From Cytophagales bacterium Alg240-R148 (GTDB taxonomy: Bacteria; Bacteroidota; Bacteroidia; Cytophagales; Cyclobacteriaceae), in contig LS999826.1 of assembly GCA_900537185.1 (NCBI GenBank), forward strand, positions 1,258,379 to 1,322,378: a stretch of 64,000 nucleotides of DNA. Reading direction: 5' to 3'. The notes beneath the pieces were generated by a model. The model did not search any database and had not been told where the DNA came from. It saw nothing but the letters and a program-made list of their open reading frames with translations. Position 1 is the first letter of the stretch, and every line of letters begins with the position of its first letter. This document shows, piece by piece, positions 27,525-38,048 of the stretch. A program made the position numbers and the translations under genes.

Positions 27525-28096
27525 TTGAGCTTGGTTAATTGTTCATATACAAGGTGTACTGGCAACCCCATTACGTTGTAAAAGGAGCCTTCCATTTTGG
27601 TTACTCCAATCATTCCTATAAATTCTTGAACCCCGTAAGCACCTGCTTTGTCGAAGGGTTGGTAGGTGCCAACATAGTGCTCAATTTCTTCTATGGTCAA
27701 TTCTTTAAAAGTAACTAGCGTTTGGTCCGAAAAAGTGCAAATAGAGTGGTTGGTTTTGAGGCAAACCCCGGTTATAACGGTATGTGTTTTACCACTTAAC
27801 TGTTGTAACATATCAATAGCTTCTCTTTTAGACTTCGGCTTTTCTAAAATCGTATTGTTTAGAATTACCACGGTATCGGCCGTTATTAACAACGCGCCAT
27901 CTTCTAACTGGGAATAGGCATTGGCCTTTTTTTGAGCTAAAAATGCAGGAACTTCTTCTGGAGCTAATTCTACCGGATAACTTTCATCAACAGATTTGGC
28001 TTCAACTTTAAAATTGAAGCCTGCATCTTTTAAAATTTGCTGCCTTCTAGGTGATTTAGAAGCCAGGATCAAACGGTACTTGGAAATCTTTTTCAT
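27521..28096 (-). CDS. maf: Maf-family nucleotide pyrophosphatase
   Basis: A cytoplasmic house-cleaning NTP pyrophosphatase of 191 residues, the usual length, that hydrolyses non-canonical or methylated nucleotides and is linked to septum control. Motifs: LASKSPRRQQIL (residues 10-21), the E in VEAKSVDESYP, ADTVVILNN near 70 with the metal-binding Asp, and the K/Q loop FDKAGAYGVQEFIG near 148. The gene overlaps the end of the DUF1015 gene by 41 bases, a notably long overlap, which makes co-translation likely. Whether it prefers dTTP/UTP (YhdE type) or m7GTP (YceF type) cannot be settled by eye. Confidence 0.95.
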   Translation of the reverse strand: MKKISKYRLILASKSPRRQQILKDAGFNFKVEAKSVDESYPVELAPEEVPAFLAQKKANAYSQLEDGALLITADTVVILNNTILEKPKSKREAIDMLQQLSGKTHTVITGVCLKTNHSICTFSDQTLVTFKELTIEEIEHYVGTYQPFDKAGAYGVQEFIGMIGVTKMEGSFYNVMGLPVHLVYEQLTKLN

Positions 28097-29360
28097 GAAT
28101 GGAGCTGAATAAAAAACCGCAAATTACTTTAGGGTAAAAATAGGTCGACTTTTGAGGCAAGGTATGGCCACTATAGCACACTTCTTTGACATCCTTTATT
28201 GCAATTTCGTTGGTTATGATGGCCATGTCCACTGCACCCATTTTTACTTTTGTCAAACAATCAGAAAAACTCCTATCAAAGTCGATGTTGTCGTCTTTTC
28301 GCTGGTTTTTCCCTTTTATTTTTAATATTTTCTCAATGATGAAATAATGCATTACGGTTAAGTCGAGCGCCTTTATTTTGTCAGGAAATTTCCATGGGTT
28401 GTTCAATTGGGCGTTGGACTTCAATCGGATTTTGTAATTGCCCTCTTTTGTGATAATGCCAAAAGCATGTTCTTTACCTGCAATAATTTCGTTTAAAGAA
28501 AATGCATCTTCAATCTCTTTTACATTAAAATCTTCGGAGAAATACTTGGGGATGTCTTTTAGTATTTGTGGGGCTACCTTTTTTACCACTCGGTGCGTAG
28601 GCATAATTCTAAGGTCATCTGCTTCAGAATTTGTCAAATACATCATGTGGTAGTTGTAACTCTCTTTACCAGTATGTTGCTTGTTTTTTTTTCGTTCATT
28701 TTTCATGAAGTGCAAACTGCTTTCATACCGGTGGTGGCCATCCGCTAATATAACTTTTTTGTTCTTTAGAACTCGAACAAAAGTATCCACTACATTTTTA
28801 TCATGAATGACGGCAAGCACATCTCGTACACCCTGGTAGTCTTCCGTTTCGTACAATGGATTTTTCATGGCTTCATCCATGTAGTCTTCCAGTGATCTTT
28901 TATCATCGGTATACAACCCATGGGTTGGGCTCACATTAAGCTGCGTTTTTTCGAGCAAATCAATTCTATCATTCACGGCAGCCGGAATGGTGTTCTCGTG
29001 CCGCAATATTATTCCCTCCTCCCAATCTGAGATTTTTATGTTGCAGATAAAACCTTTGCGACAATAGGTTTTTTGTGAACCCAGTAAAGTGAAATGTTGG
29101 TAATAGACATAAATTGCAGGCAAGTTGTCTTGTTCTACAATGTGTTCGTCCTTCCACTTATTCCAGGTGTTTAACGCGTTCTCAGCTGCTTCTTCTCCAC
29201 CAAAAGGAACAGAAAGATGGATGCTATTCAACGCATTCTTATAAAGGGAATTTCGGTATTTTTCTGACACCACATCAAATAAAGGAGAGGTGAGTACTTC
29301 AATAGTATTAAAGTACTTTCTATTGTATTTATAAGCTCTAATCGGTTTTATTTCCGCCAT
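28056..29360 (-). CDS. DUF1015 domain protein
   Basis: A 434-residue cytoplasmic protein filled by the DUF1015 domain. Diagnostic stretches are AEIKPIRAYKYN at the start, LTSPLFDVVSEKYRNSLYKN, the IHLSVPFGG segment, and KKVILADGHHRYESSLHFM near 205-225, whose DGHHR is invariant in the family. The C-terminus VDFDRSF...MAIITNEIAIKDVKEV is also typical. The function is not established; a serine-kinase (SerK) activity is described for archaeal relatives. It begins four bases after the accC stop and ends 41 bases inside maf, so accC-DUF1015-maf form one operon. Confidence 0.9.
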   Translation of the reverse strand: MAEIKPIRAYKYNRKYFNTIEVLTSPLFDVVSEKYRNSLYKNALNSIHLSVPFGGEEAAENALNTWNKWKDEHIVEQDNLPAIYVYYQHFTLLGSQKTYCRKGFICNIKISDWEEGIILRHENTIPAAVNDRIDLLEKTQLNVSPTHGLYTDDKRSLEDYMDEAMKNPLYETEDYQGVRDVLAVIHDKNVVDTFVRVLKNKKVILADGHHRYESSLHFMKNERKKNKQHTGKESYNYHMMYLTNSEADDLRIMPTHRVVKKVAPQILKDIPKYFSEDFNVKEIEDAFSLNEIIAGKEHAFGIITKEGNYKIRLKSNAQLNNPWKFPDKIKALDLTVMHYFIIEKILKIKGKNQRKDDNIDFDRSFSDCLTKVKMGAVDMAIITNEIAIKDVKEVCYSGHTLPQKSTYFYPKVICGFLFSSIHEKDFQVPFDPGF

Positions 29361-29363
29361 ATT

Positions 29364-30845
29364 TTATTGCATTCTGCTATTCCAGCCCAAATTTTCGTCA
29401 TTTGAAATTTTTGGAATCGCATTGTCTTTTTCAAAAAACATCGCAGCTGCTATCGCTGCCGCAAGTTTTTCATTTTGTTTGCCGAGTTTTAATTTTTCCG
29501 GTGAAAAATGGCTCTCAACAAACTTAGTAGTGAAAGAACCGTTCTGAAACTCAGGGTGTTCAAATACAAATTTTCCAAATGACAGGGTGGTCTTAATCCC
29601 TTCAATTTTATAATCATTGATCGCTTGTATCATTTTATTGATGGCCTCTGTTCTATTGCTGCCATGAACAATTAATTTGGCAATCATAGGGTCGTAGTAT
29701 ATTGGAACTTCCATACCTTCATCGAATCCATCGTCCACACGTACGCCAGGTCCCGAAGGTCTTTTATAAACGTTCAAGGTGCCGGTATCCGGCATAAAGT
29801 TGTCTTCGGCATCTTCGGCATAAAGCCTTAGTTCTAAAGCGTGCCCGTTGATGGTTAAATCTTCTTGTTTGATTTGAAGGGCTTCTCCTTGTGCAACTAA
29901 TATTTGCTGTTCTACTAGGTCTACTCCAGAAATTTCTTCTGTAACTGGATGCTCTACCTGAAGCCTGGTATTCATTTCAAGAAAGTAATAGTTCATTGCT
30001 TCGTCTACAATGAATTCCACCGTTCCGGCTCCGTAATACCCACAAGCTTTGGCGGTATTGATGGCGTCTTGCCCCATTCTGTTGCGCATTTCTTCTGAAA
30101 CTACTGGAGAGGGTGCCTCTTCCACCACTTTTTGGTGCCTTCTTTGCACCGAACATTCTCTTTCAAACAAATGAATGACATTGCCGTGCTGATCCCCTAA
30201 TACTTGAATTTCAATGTGCTTAGGAGAGGTAATGTATTTTTCTATAAAAACAGACCCATCTCCAAAACTTGATTCTGCTTCGCTGATGGCCCTGGCCATG
30301 TTTTCTTCTAACTCGCCTTCATTGTTGACAACCCGCATCCCTTTGCCACCACCTCCGGCACTCGCTTTAATTAATATAGGAAATCCTATTTTCTTGGCAA
30401 TAACTTTAGCCTCCTCCGGATCTTGAATGGCCTTGTCAGTTCCAGGGACCATTGGGATATCGTACTTAGAAACCGCGTGTTTGGCTGCTAATTTGCTACC
30501 CATTACTTCTATTGCTTCTGGAGAAGGGCCTATAAATATAAGGTTGTTGTCTGCTACTTTTTTAGCAAAACCAGCATTCTCCGATAAAAACCCATAACCG
30601 GGGTGTATGGCGTTGGCTCCTGTAGCTTTTGCAGCTTCGATAATTTTTTCTTCAATTAAATAAGATTCTGAAGATGGGGGTGGGCCTAACAAAACTGCTT
30701 CATTCGCTAAACGCACATGTGGCGCCAGTCGGTCGGCTTCACTGTATACAGCAACCGTCTTAATATTTAATAAATGGGCCGTTTTTATAATTCGAACAGC
30801 AATTTCTCCTCGGTTGGCAATTAGAATCTTGGTTATTCGGGTCAT
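29364..30845 (-). CDS. accC: Biotin carboxylase subunit of an acyl-CoA carboxylase
   Basis: The ATP-grasp biotin carboxylase of 493 residues that carboxylates biotin on a carrier protein for acetyl- or propionyl-CoA carboxylase. It shows the N-terminal ILIANRGEIAVRII, the glycine-rich ATP loop ASAGGGGKGMRVV near 165, ECSVQRRHQKVVEE with the bicarbonate-site residues, NYYFLEMNTRLQVEHPVTE and the GHALELRLYAEDA C-terminal lobe. There is an extra C-terminal tail of about 40 residues (AAIAAAMFFEKDNA) typical of the Bacteroidota propionyl-type carboxylases. No biotin carrier or carboxyltransferase gene lies beside it, so those must be elsewhere. I start at ATG 30845, whose MTRITKILIANRGE matches the family, rather than 30869. 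Confidence 0.93.
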   Translation of the reverse strand: MTRITKILIANRGEIAVRIIKTAHLLNIKTVAVYSEADRLAPHVRLANEAVLLGPPPSSESYLIEEKIIEAAKATGANAIHPGYGFLSENAGFAKKVADNNLIFIGPSPEAIEVMGSKLAAKHAVSKYDIPMVPGTDKAIQDPEEAKVIAKKIGFPILIKASAGGGGKGMRVVNNEGELEENMARAISEAESSFGDGSVFIEKYITSPKHIEIQVLGDQHGNVIHLFERECSVQRRHQKVVEEAPSPVVSEEMRNRMGQDAINTAKACGYYGAGTVEFIVDEAMNYYFLEMNTRLQVEHPVTEEISGVDLVEQQILVAQGEALQIKQEDLTINGHALELRLYAEDAEDNFMPDTGTLNVYKRPSGPGVRVDDGFDEGMEVPIYYDPMIAKLIVHGSNRTEAINKMIQAINDYKIEGIKTTLSFGKFVFEHPEFQNGSFTTKFVESHFSPEKLKLGKQNEKLAAAIAAAMFFEKDNAIPKISNDENLGWNSRMQ

Positions 30846-30940
30846 CGAAAAATGGGTTTGGTTCATCATTTCTTATGCAATGCTAACTATAATTTACCAT
30901 TTTTAGAATACTGAAGTAAGATTATTTGCAAATTAGATAT

Positions 30941-30970
30941 TTGATAAGTGCTCACTAAACATTACATTTG
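30941..30970 (+). promoter_or_regulatory. Bacteroidota-type promoter of the alpha-oxoamine synthase gene
   Basis: TTG at 30941-30943, a 19-base spacer, then TACATTTG at 30963-30970 match the TTG-N19-TAnnTTTG consensus. Transcription would start near 30975, leaving a leader of about 36 bases before ATG 31011. Confidence 0.7.
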
Positions 30971-31010
30971 CAACGTTTTTTGAGTTAGAAGAATCCAAAC
31001 CTCTAGGTTA

Positions 31011-32261
31011 ATGATAGATATATTTGATAAATTAGTGACTGATTTGGGACCGCTCGGTAAGCATTCACATGTTACCGAAGATTATTTTATGTTCCCTAAA
31101 CTTGAAGGTGAAATTGCACCAAGAATGCAGTTTCAAGGCAGAGAAGTGCTTACGTGGAGTTTGAATAATTACCTAGGCCTTGCCAACCATCCGGAAGTAA
31201 GAAAAGCTGATGCTGATGCTGCAGCTGAATTCGGATTGGCTTATCCAATGGGCGCTCGTATGATGTCCGGAAACTCAGTACACCACATTGCTTTAGAAAA
31301 GCAATTGGCTGAGTTCATAAGCAAAGAAGAAGTAATGTTGTTGAACTTCGGATACCAAGGCGTTGTTTCCATAATTGATGCCGTTGTGGATAGAAGAGAT
31401 GTTATTGTGTACGACGCAGAATCACATGCTTGTATTTTAGATGGTGTTCGTTTGCATATGGGTAAAAGATTTGTTTATCCACACAACAATTTAGACAACC
31501 TTGAAAAGCAACTTCAAAGAGCTACCAAGATATGTAATGAAACAGGAGGAGGAATTCTTGTGATTACGGAGGGAGTATTTGGAATGAGTGGCAACCAAGG
31601 AGACCTCAAAGGCGTACTTTCTTTAAAAGATAAATACAATTTCAGGTTATTTGTGGATGATGCACATGGTTTTGGTACTATGGGTGCTACAGGTGCTGGA
31701 ACGGGCGAAGAGCAAGGTGTTCAAGATGGTATTGATCTTTATTTTTCTACTTTCGCAAAATCAATGGCTTCCATTGGTGCTTTTGTTGGAGGAGATAAGG
31801 CCATCATTCATTATTTAAGGTACAATACAAGATCGCAAATATTTGCCAAGTCTTTACCGATGCCGTTGGTGTTGGGTGCATTAAAAAGATTGGAGTTATT
31901 AAAAACCAAGCCGGAATTGAAAGACAACTTGTGGAAAGTTGTTAATTCTTTACAATCTCAATTAATAGAAGCTGGTTTTAATATTGGAACTACCAAAAGC
32001 CCTGTAACACCAGTATTGTTTAAAGGCGGAATTGGTGAAGCAGCCAATATGGCTATGGACATTCGAGAAAATTATAATATATTCTGTTCTTTGGTAATAT
32101 ATCCAGTAGTACCTAAAGATGTGATCATGTTGCGATTGATTCCTACTGCTGCACATACTTTAGATGATGTGGATGAAACTATGAAGGTATTTAAGGCTGT
32201 AAAATTAAAGTTGGACAGTGGCGAATACCAGAAAGAAGAAATAATTGCGGTTACCAAATAA
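31011..32261 (+). CDS. Alpha-oxoamine synthase-family PLP enzyme (serine palmitoyl-/cysteate acyltransferase or KBL-like)
   Basis: A fold-type I pyridoxal-phosphate enzyme of 416 residues in the family of serine palmitoyltransferase, 2-amino-3-ketobutyrate CoA ligase, ALA synthase and BioF. Visible active-site residues: the cofactor-stacking His139 in YDAESHACILDG, Asp216 and His219 in FVDDAHGFG, and the Schiff-base Lys250 in STFAKSMASIGAF. The N-terminal WSLNNYLGLANHPEV and GNSVHHIALEKQLAEF are conserved across the family. In Bacteroidota such enzymes make sphingolipid bases, or capnine-type sulfonolipids from cysteate, but I cannot choose among acyl acceptors from the sequence. The gene is monocistronic with a good promoter and is followed by the histone-like gene. 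Confidence 0.82.
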   Translation: MIDIFDKLVTDLGPLGKHSHVTEDYFMFPKLEGEIAPRMQFQGREVLTWSLNNYLGLANHPEVRKADADAAAEFGLAYPMGARMMSGNSVHHIALEKQLAEFISKEEVMLLNFGYQGVVSIIDAVVDRRDVIVYDAESHACILDGVRLHMGKRFVYPHNNLDNLEKQLQRATKICNETGGGILVITEGVFGMSGNQGDLKGVLSLKDKYNFRLFVDDAHGFGTMGATGAGTGEEQGVQDGIDLYFSTFAKSMASIGAFVGGDKAIIHYLRYNTRSQIFAKSLPMPLVLGALKRLELLKTKPELKDNLWKVVNSLQSQLIEAGFNIGTTKSPVTPVLFKGGIGEAANMAMDIRENYNIFCSLVIYPVVPKDVIMLRLIPTAAHTLDDVDETMKVFKAVKLKLDSGEYQKEEIIAVTK

Positions 32262-32324
32262 AAAAAAATTAAAAAAAGTGCTTACAGTCGTTGTATTTTA
32301 AACATTTTGACTATATTGGCACTT

Positions 32325-32332
32325 TAATTTTG
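32325..32332 (+). promoter_or_regulatory. Candidate -7 promoter element of the histone-H1-like gene
   Basis: TAATTTTG matches TAnnTTTG and ends 38 bases before ATG 32371. A TTTG at 32306-32309 is the nearest -33 candidate but its spacing (15 bases) is short. Confidence 0.45.
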
Positions 32333-32370
32333 AACAAAGAAATAATCAAGAACCTTAAATTTTATCTGTT

Positions 32371-32547
32371 ATGAAAAGATATGAAGACTTAAAAAATCTA
32401 GTTGTTGCACTTGAGTCAGACTTCGAAAAATTCTATGACAAAAAAAACCAGGCAGCTGGTACAAGAGTTAGAAAAGGAATGCAAGATCTTAAAAACCTAG
32501 CTCAAGACATTAGAGTTGAAGTTCAAGATATCAAGAACGAAGGATAA
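32371..32547 (+). CDS. Small histone-H1-like DNA-associated protein (58 aa)
   Basis: A short reading frame from ATG 32371 to TAA 32545-32547. It begins MKRYEDLKNLVVALESDFEK and continues FYDKKNQAAGTRVRKGMQDL, ending QDIRVEVQDIKNEG. This is the small Bacteroidota protein annotated as histone H1 or Hc1-like: a helix-rich, lysine-containing peptide with the GTRVRKGMQxLKNLAQxIR core that I recognise from many members. It lacks the long Lys/Ala tail of chlamydial Hc1, so DNA compaction is a family label rather than shown. It is closely followed by two back-to-back hairpin terminators, in keeping with a strongly expressed short transcript. Confidence 0.88.
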   Translation: MKRYEDLKNLVVALESDFEKFYDKKNQAAGTRVRKGMQDLKNLAQDIRVEVQDIKNEG

Positions 32548-32564
32548 TCTTCTATATTCATCAT

Positions 32565-32600
32565 AAAAAAGGACTTTTGAGTTTCAAAAGTCCTTTTTTT
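32565..32600. terminator. Terminator of the histone-H1-like gene
   Basis: A 10-bp perfect stem (32571-32580 with 32584-32593) with a three-base loop, six A before it and seven T after it, 23 bases after the stop codon. Confidence 0.92.
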
Positions 32601-32616
32601 ATGGATATACACCAAT

Positions 32617-32651
32617 AAAAAAGCCTCTAGTGTTACGCTAGAGGCTTTTTT
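32617..32651. terminator. Terminator of dapA, bidirectional
   Basis: An 8-bp core stem (32623-32630 with 32638-32645) extended by A/T pairs and flanked by A6 and T6 lies 20 bases after the dapA stop on the minus strand and works in both directions. Confidence 0.92.
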
Positions 32652-32671
32652 ATTTAGTCTTATAATTTTTG

Positions 32672-33562
32672 TTACAACAAGGATGCGCTGGTTATCTCCT
32701 GGTCAATTTTTTGTTGTAGTGCAGGAGAAGCCTGAAGCAAAGGCAAACGGACTTGGGTTCCGCAAATTCCTTGTTTGTTAAGGATGTACTTTATTCCAAC
32801 AGGGTTGGACTCTTCATAAAGGAAGCGGTTGAGCTCAAGGAATGGATACACCTCTTCAGAAGCACCAATAAAGTCGTTTTGCGAGGCCTTTTGAAACAAC
32901 CGTTGGAAATGGGTAGGGAAACTATTCGCTAATACGGAAATCACGCCATCTCCACCGGAAGCAGCCAATGCAGGAGTAAACATGTCGTCTCCGCTGATCA
33001 GTAAAAAGTCTTTAGTTTTATACTTGGCAATGCGCATGATTTGTTGCAAATCTCCAGCAGCCTCTTTTATACCAATAATGTTTTTGTGTTGGGAGAGTGC
33101 AATGGTAGTCTTATAACTCATATTAACCACCGTCCTGCCGGGAACATTGTACAAAAGGACTGGAACTGGCGAATGCTCTGCGATGGCTTTAAAGTGTGCT
33201 GTAATGCCTTCTTGAGAAGGTTTGTTGTAATAAGGACAGACCGATAAAATTGCATCAATTCCTTCTAAATTGGTTTGATCAATTGTATTTAGTACTTCTT
33301 GTGTACTGTAGTTGCCTATCCCGTAAACCAATGGCAGTTTTTTGTCGTTGTTTGCCTTAACAAAAGCGAGTATTTCAGCTTTTTCTTTTGCAGATAAAGT
33401 AGCAGATTCGGCTGTCGTACCCATTACAACAAAATAATCTGCTCCATTGTCCGCTGTAAATTTGAGCAGTCTTTTAAGCCCTTCCCAGTCTATACTCAGG
33501 TCATTGTTAAATGGTGTTACCAGTGCAATGCCTGTCCCCTTCAAGTGTGAATAGTCACCCAT
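32672..33562 (-). CDS. dapA: 4-hydroxy-tetrahydrodipicolinate synthase
   Basis: The first committed enzyme of lysine and diaminopimelate synthesis: it condenses pyruvate with aspartate semialdehyde. The 296-residue TIM barrel has the complete active site: Thr49-Thr50 in VMGTTAESATLS, Tyr138 in VLLYNVPGRTV with the following Arg143, and the Schiff-base Lys166 in IIGIKEAAGD. The C-terminal SNPVGIKYILNKQG segment is also typical. Length is normal. It follows the DUF6913-like gene by six bases and closes the ligA operon, with its own terminator. A cytoplasmic tetramer is expected from the family. No sign of transfer. Confidence 0.96.
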   Translation of the reverse strand: MGDYSHLKGTGIALVTPFNNDLSIDWEGLKRLLKFTADNGADYFVVMGTTAESATLSAKEKAEILAFVKANNDKKLPLVYGIGNYSTQEVLNTIDQTNLEGIDAILSVCPYYNKPSQEGITAHFKAIAEHSPVPVLLYNVPGRTVVNMSYKTTIALSQHKNIIGIKEAAGDLQQIMRIAKYKTKDFLLISGDDMFTPALAASGGDGVISVLANSFPTHFQRLFQKASQNDFIGASEEVYPFLELNRFLYEESNPVGIKYILNKQGICGTQVRLPLLQASPALQQKIDQEITSASLL

Positions 33563-33568
33563 TACTTT

Positions 33569-34074
33569 TTATAAAAGTTTAATATATTTAAAAATGTCTT
33601 CTATTAATTTGTTGTAATTTCCTCCTCCTGAATCCATCATGAATTCGAAGTACTGGCTTCCGTTGCTGTTAAGTGAACCGATTCTACATTTGGCTTTACT
33701 TTGACTTAATACAGCGCCAGCGATCTCAGAATATTCGAAATCTAGCAGAATCAAAAAATCAAAAGGACTGTTCAAAAAGTTTAGGACGCTTTCTGATTTG
33801 ATTTTACCTGCGAAAGTTATGTCTTTTTTTGTAAAGAAATCAAATTTAAACTCATAGTTTTCTTTATCCTTGGGTAAATAGGTGATGGTATGAACTTTTT
33901 TGCCATCCGACTCGAGGTTTTTAATAAGTGTTTTTACAGATTGGTGTTTTGGTTCATCTTCAGTGGTGTAGAGTATACCAAAACTTTTAGCTTCTGTATA
34001 AGATACAGGGTGTTGGTTTTTGTTTTTTTTGGCATACGCCCTCGATCGCAATTTTAAAAACTTTTCACTTAACA

Positions 34075-34075
<1 letters not shown>
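33569..34075 (-). CDS. DUF6913-like protein between ligA and dapA
   Basis: A 168-residue cytoplasmic protein of unknown function. It has a basic helical start (SEKFLKLRSRAYAKKNKNQ), a Rossmann-like alternation (KSFGILYTTEDE, KVHTITYLPKDKEN, FDFLILLDFEYSE) and a C-terminal GGGNYNKLIEDIFKYIK. I associate it with DUF6913, a Bacteroidota-only family often found next to dapA and ligA. Its ATG overlaps the ligA stop codon by one base (TAATG), so it is translationally coupled to ligA, and dapA follows six bases after its stop. No catalytic motif is visible. Confidence 0.78.
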
Positions 34076-36081
<2,006 letters not shown>

Positions 36082-36137
36082 TCAAATTAATTTAAATTTA
36101 AAACTACGCAAACATTTAAAGATTTGGAAATATAGCC

Positions 36138-37994
36138 CTACTCAATTTGGGTATTGTACTTGAAAAGTACCGACTGTACCATTGCGTTTATCTTAAGTTG
36201 CTCAAAGGAGCGAATATAGGGATATTCTTTTGCTGAGAATTGAGTTGTTCCAATTTGAAATGTATAACTGAGGTCGTACCAATCGTTGGTTGCTGAGGTT
36301 ACCAACTTTAGTTTGGTGTTGTTGTTGATTATCCTATTTGCAACTTTTAATTTTTCTAGAACGGTTATGTTTTTGTTTTTTTTGATTCGAATCTTGATTT
36401 TTTCCTTGTAGGGAAAAGGAAGGTGCAATGGGGTACTGCGATCGCTGTGTTCTTCTAAGTAGTTGCTGGGAATTGGGTTTCTGTAATGGCTTAACGGAAA
36501 CTCAAAAAATGGCCAGTTATTAGAATCGATGGCGATGGTCTGGCGGAAAGTGTACTGGGCTACCATTTTGTCAAGTATTACTTTCTGGCCTATACTGTCT
36601 CGGTTTAATATAAAGTCAGATACCATGTTGGGTTGAATAAAGTGACCGCCTATTTGATAAGAACCTTCCACAGTTTTATGAACCAAGTCGATATAAAGAT
36701 CAAGGTATATAAAGGATGGGAATTTATTGGTTAAAGTAGTCCAGCTAAATACATCTTCGGATATTTCCAATGCTTTCCGTTCATAAAAACCTGGGTGGAG
36801 CAATGGGTATACCGAATAACTTGGTTGGTAATAGCGTTTGCTATTGCCTATAGCAACAGAAAGTGCAAGAGACTTAAATTGTTCAAAGATTGGGTGTTCT
36901 GAATTTATTTTTCCTTGGTCCAATCGGTTGCATAAAACTATATTGGTGTTAATTCCAGCAGCTTTGAGCAAAGCAATACTGGTGAGGGTGACCTCCTCGG
37001 CTGTCGCTTTTTTTGTAATGAGTATTTTATTGAGCATGGAGCGAGGTAAAATACCATTGTGCCCTGTGTTTTTAATTCTTAAATGACAATGGTTGATGAT
37101 ATTGTTGGTGGTTGTTTCTTCCGATTCTCCAATCAAATTGTTGTCTAATAAGTATTGTTTAAGAATGCTGGGTTTATTAAAGTACGCATCCACTCTTTTT
37201 CTATACATATCCACTAGAACCTCCCAGTTGTTCAATACATTGTGGTACGTGACTGCTCCATTGGGTTTTCTTGTATAATATCCTGAAAGCTGAAATTGAA
37301 TGGACTCACACCGATCGCTAATGGGGAGTGCATGTTTTTCTTGTACAATAGGGGGGAGGTTTTCTAAGGCCCATTTATTGCCGTCTTTGGTTTTGTATTT
37401 TTGGTTGAGCGCTTTTCCTTTTAAAAACACCTTGTAGTCCATGCTAGAAGGCATGTCAACTTCAATGGCGCTTTGTAACGTTAGTAGGGCCTCCTGGAAA
37501 TTCCATGGTCCTAAAGTTAAGATGTTCTTACTGTTTTTGAAGTATTTGTATTCCACAATATCCCCGGCATTTAGAGTTGGTAGAATAACTTTTAATTCAG
37601 ACCAATCTTCGCTTACTTTGGAATAGTGAATGTGCTCGGTTTTAAGCGTCTTTTTTTTCCAAACACCTTGGTCTTTGAAGTGAATTAGGGCTTTGAATCC
37701 ATAAATTTTCTCGTAACTATTTTTACTTCTGAAGTGAAATATTAGTGGATAGGCAAAATGTTTGTTAAATATTTTAATTTTTTTACGGTCCGTAATGATA
37801 AGGGTGCTTGTTTTCGGTAGGTTGGTTATTTTCCGTGTACTCGACAAAATTACGGCAGGGTATTCGGAGTGGTAATAGCGTTTGTCTTTTTCAGTTAGGA
37901 CCCCAAATTTTACAGGGTCAGAAAAAGCAATTCCTTTTGTTATTGGGACCAGGTACAAAAAAATAAAACAAATGTATCGCATGATTTTGAGCAT
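36138..37994 (-). CDS. DUF3857/transglutaminase-fold exported protein lacking catalytic residues
   Basis: An exported protein of up to 618 residues with signal peptide (MRYICFIFLYLVPITKG). An N-terminal beta domain of the DUF3857 kind (about 50-240, with WSELKVILPTLNAGDIVEYKY) is followed by a transglutaminase-like fold (about 290-400). In active members the core reads GxCxDxA...LLRAxGI, then FNH and a DPT motif. Here the corresponding stretch is KKATAEEVTLTSIALLKAAGI (residues 328-348, no Cys), FKSLALSV and YQPSYSVYPL, so Cys, His and Asp are all missing. It is likely a pseudoenzyme. The start could be ATG 37994 or Met5 at 37982; 37994 lies directly after the T tract of the terminator upstream, and 37982 begins the signal peptide better. 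Confidence 0.8.
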   Translation of the reverse strand: MLKIMRYICFIFLYLVPITKGIAFSDPVKFGVLTEKDKRYYHSEYPAVILSSTRKITNLPKTSTLIITDRKKIKIFNKHFAYPLIFHFRSKNSYEKIYGFKALIHFKDQGVWKKKTLKTEHIHYSKVSEDWSELKVILPTLNAGDIVEYKYFKNSKNILTLGPWNFQEALLTLQSAIEVDMPSSMDYKVFLKGKALNQKYKTKDGNKWALENLPPIVQEKHALPISDRCESIQFQLSGYYTRKPNGAVTYHNVLNNWEVLVDMYRKRVDAYFNKPSILKQYLLDNNLIGESEETTTNNIINHCHLRIKNTGHNGILPRSMLNKILITKKATAEEVTLTSIALLKAAGINTNIVLCNRLDQGKINSEHPIFEQFKSLALSVAIGNSKRYYQPSYSVYPLLHPGFYERKALEISEDVFSWTTLTNKFPSFIYLDLYIDLVHKTVEGSYQIGGHFIQPNMVSDFILNRDSIGQKVILDKMVAQYTFRQTIAIDSNNWPFFEFPLSHYRNPIPSNYLEEHSDRSTPLHLPFPYKEKIKIRIKKNKNITVLEKLKVANRIINNNTKLKLVTSATNDWYDLSYTFQIGTTQFSAKEYPYIRSFEQLKINAMVQSVLFKYNTQIE

Positions 37995-38029
37995 AAAAAA
38001 ACCTTTGCAGTAGCTGCAAAGGTTTTTAA
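37995..38029 (-). terminator. Terminator of tktC, abutting the next start codon
   Basis: A perfect 10-bp stem (38001-38010 with 38014-38023) and six T (minus strand) that end on the base before ATG 37994. It ends the transketolase transcript; expression of the downstream gene needs read-through or an own promoter. Confidence 0.9.
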
Positions 38030-38048
38030 TATAACGAAATTATGTGTT

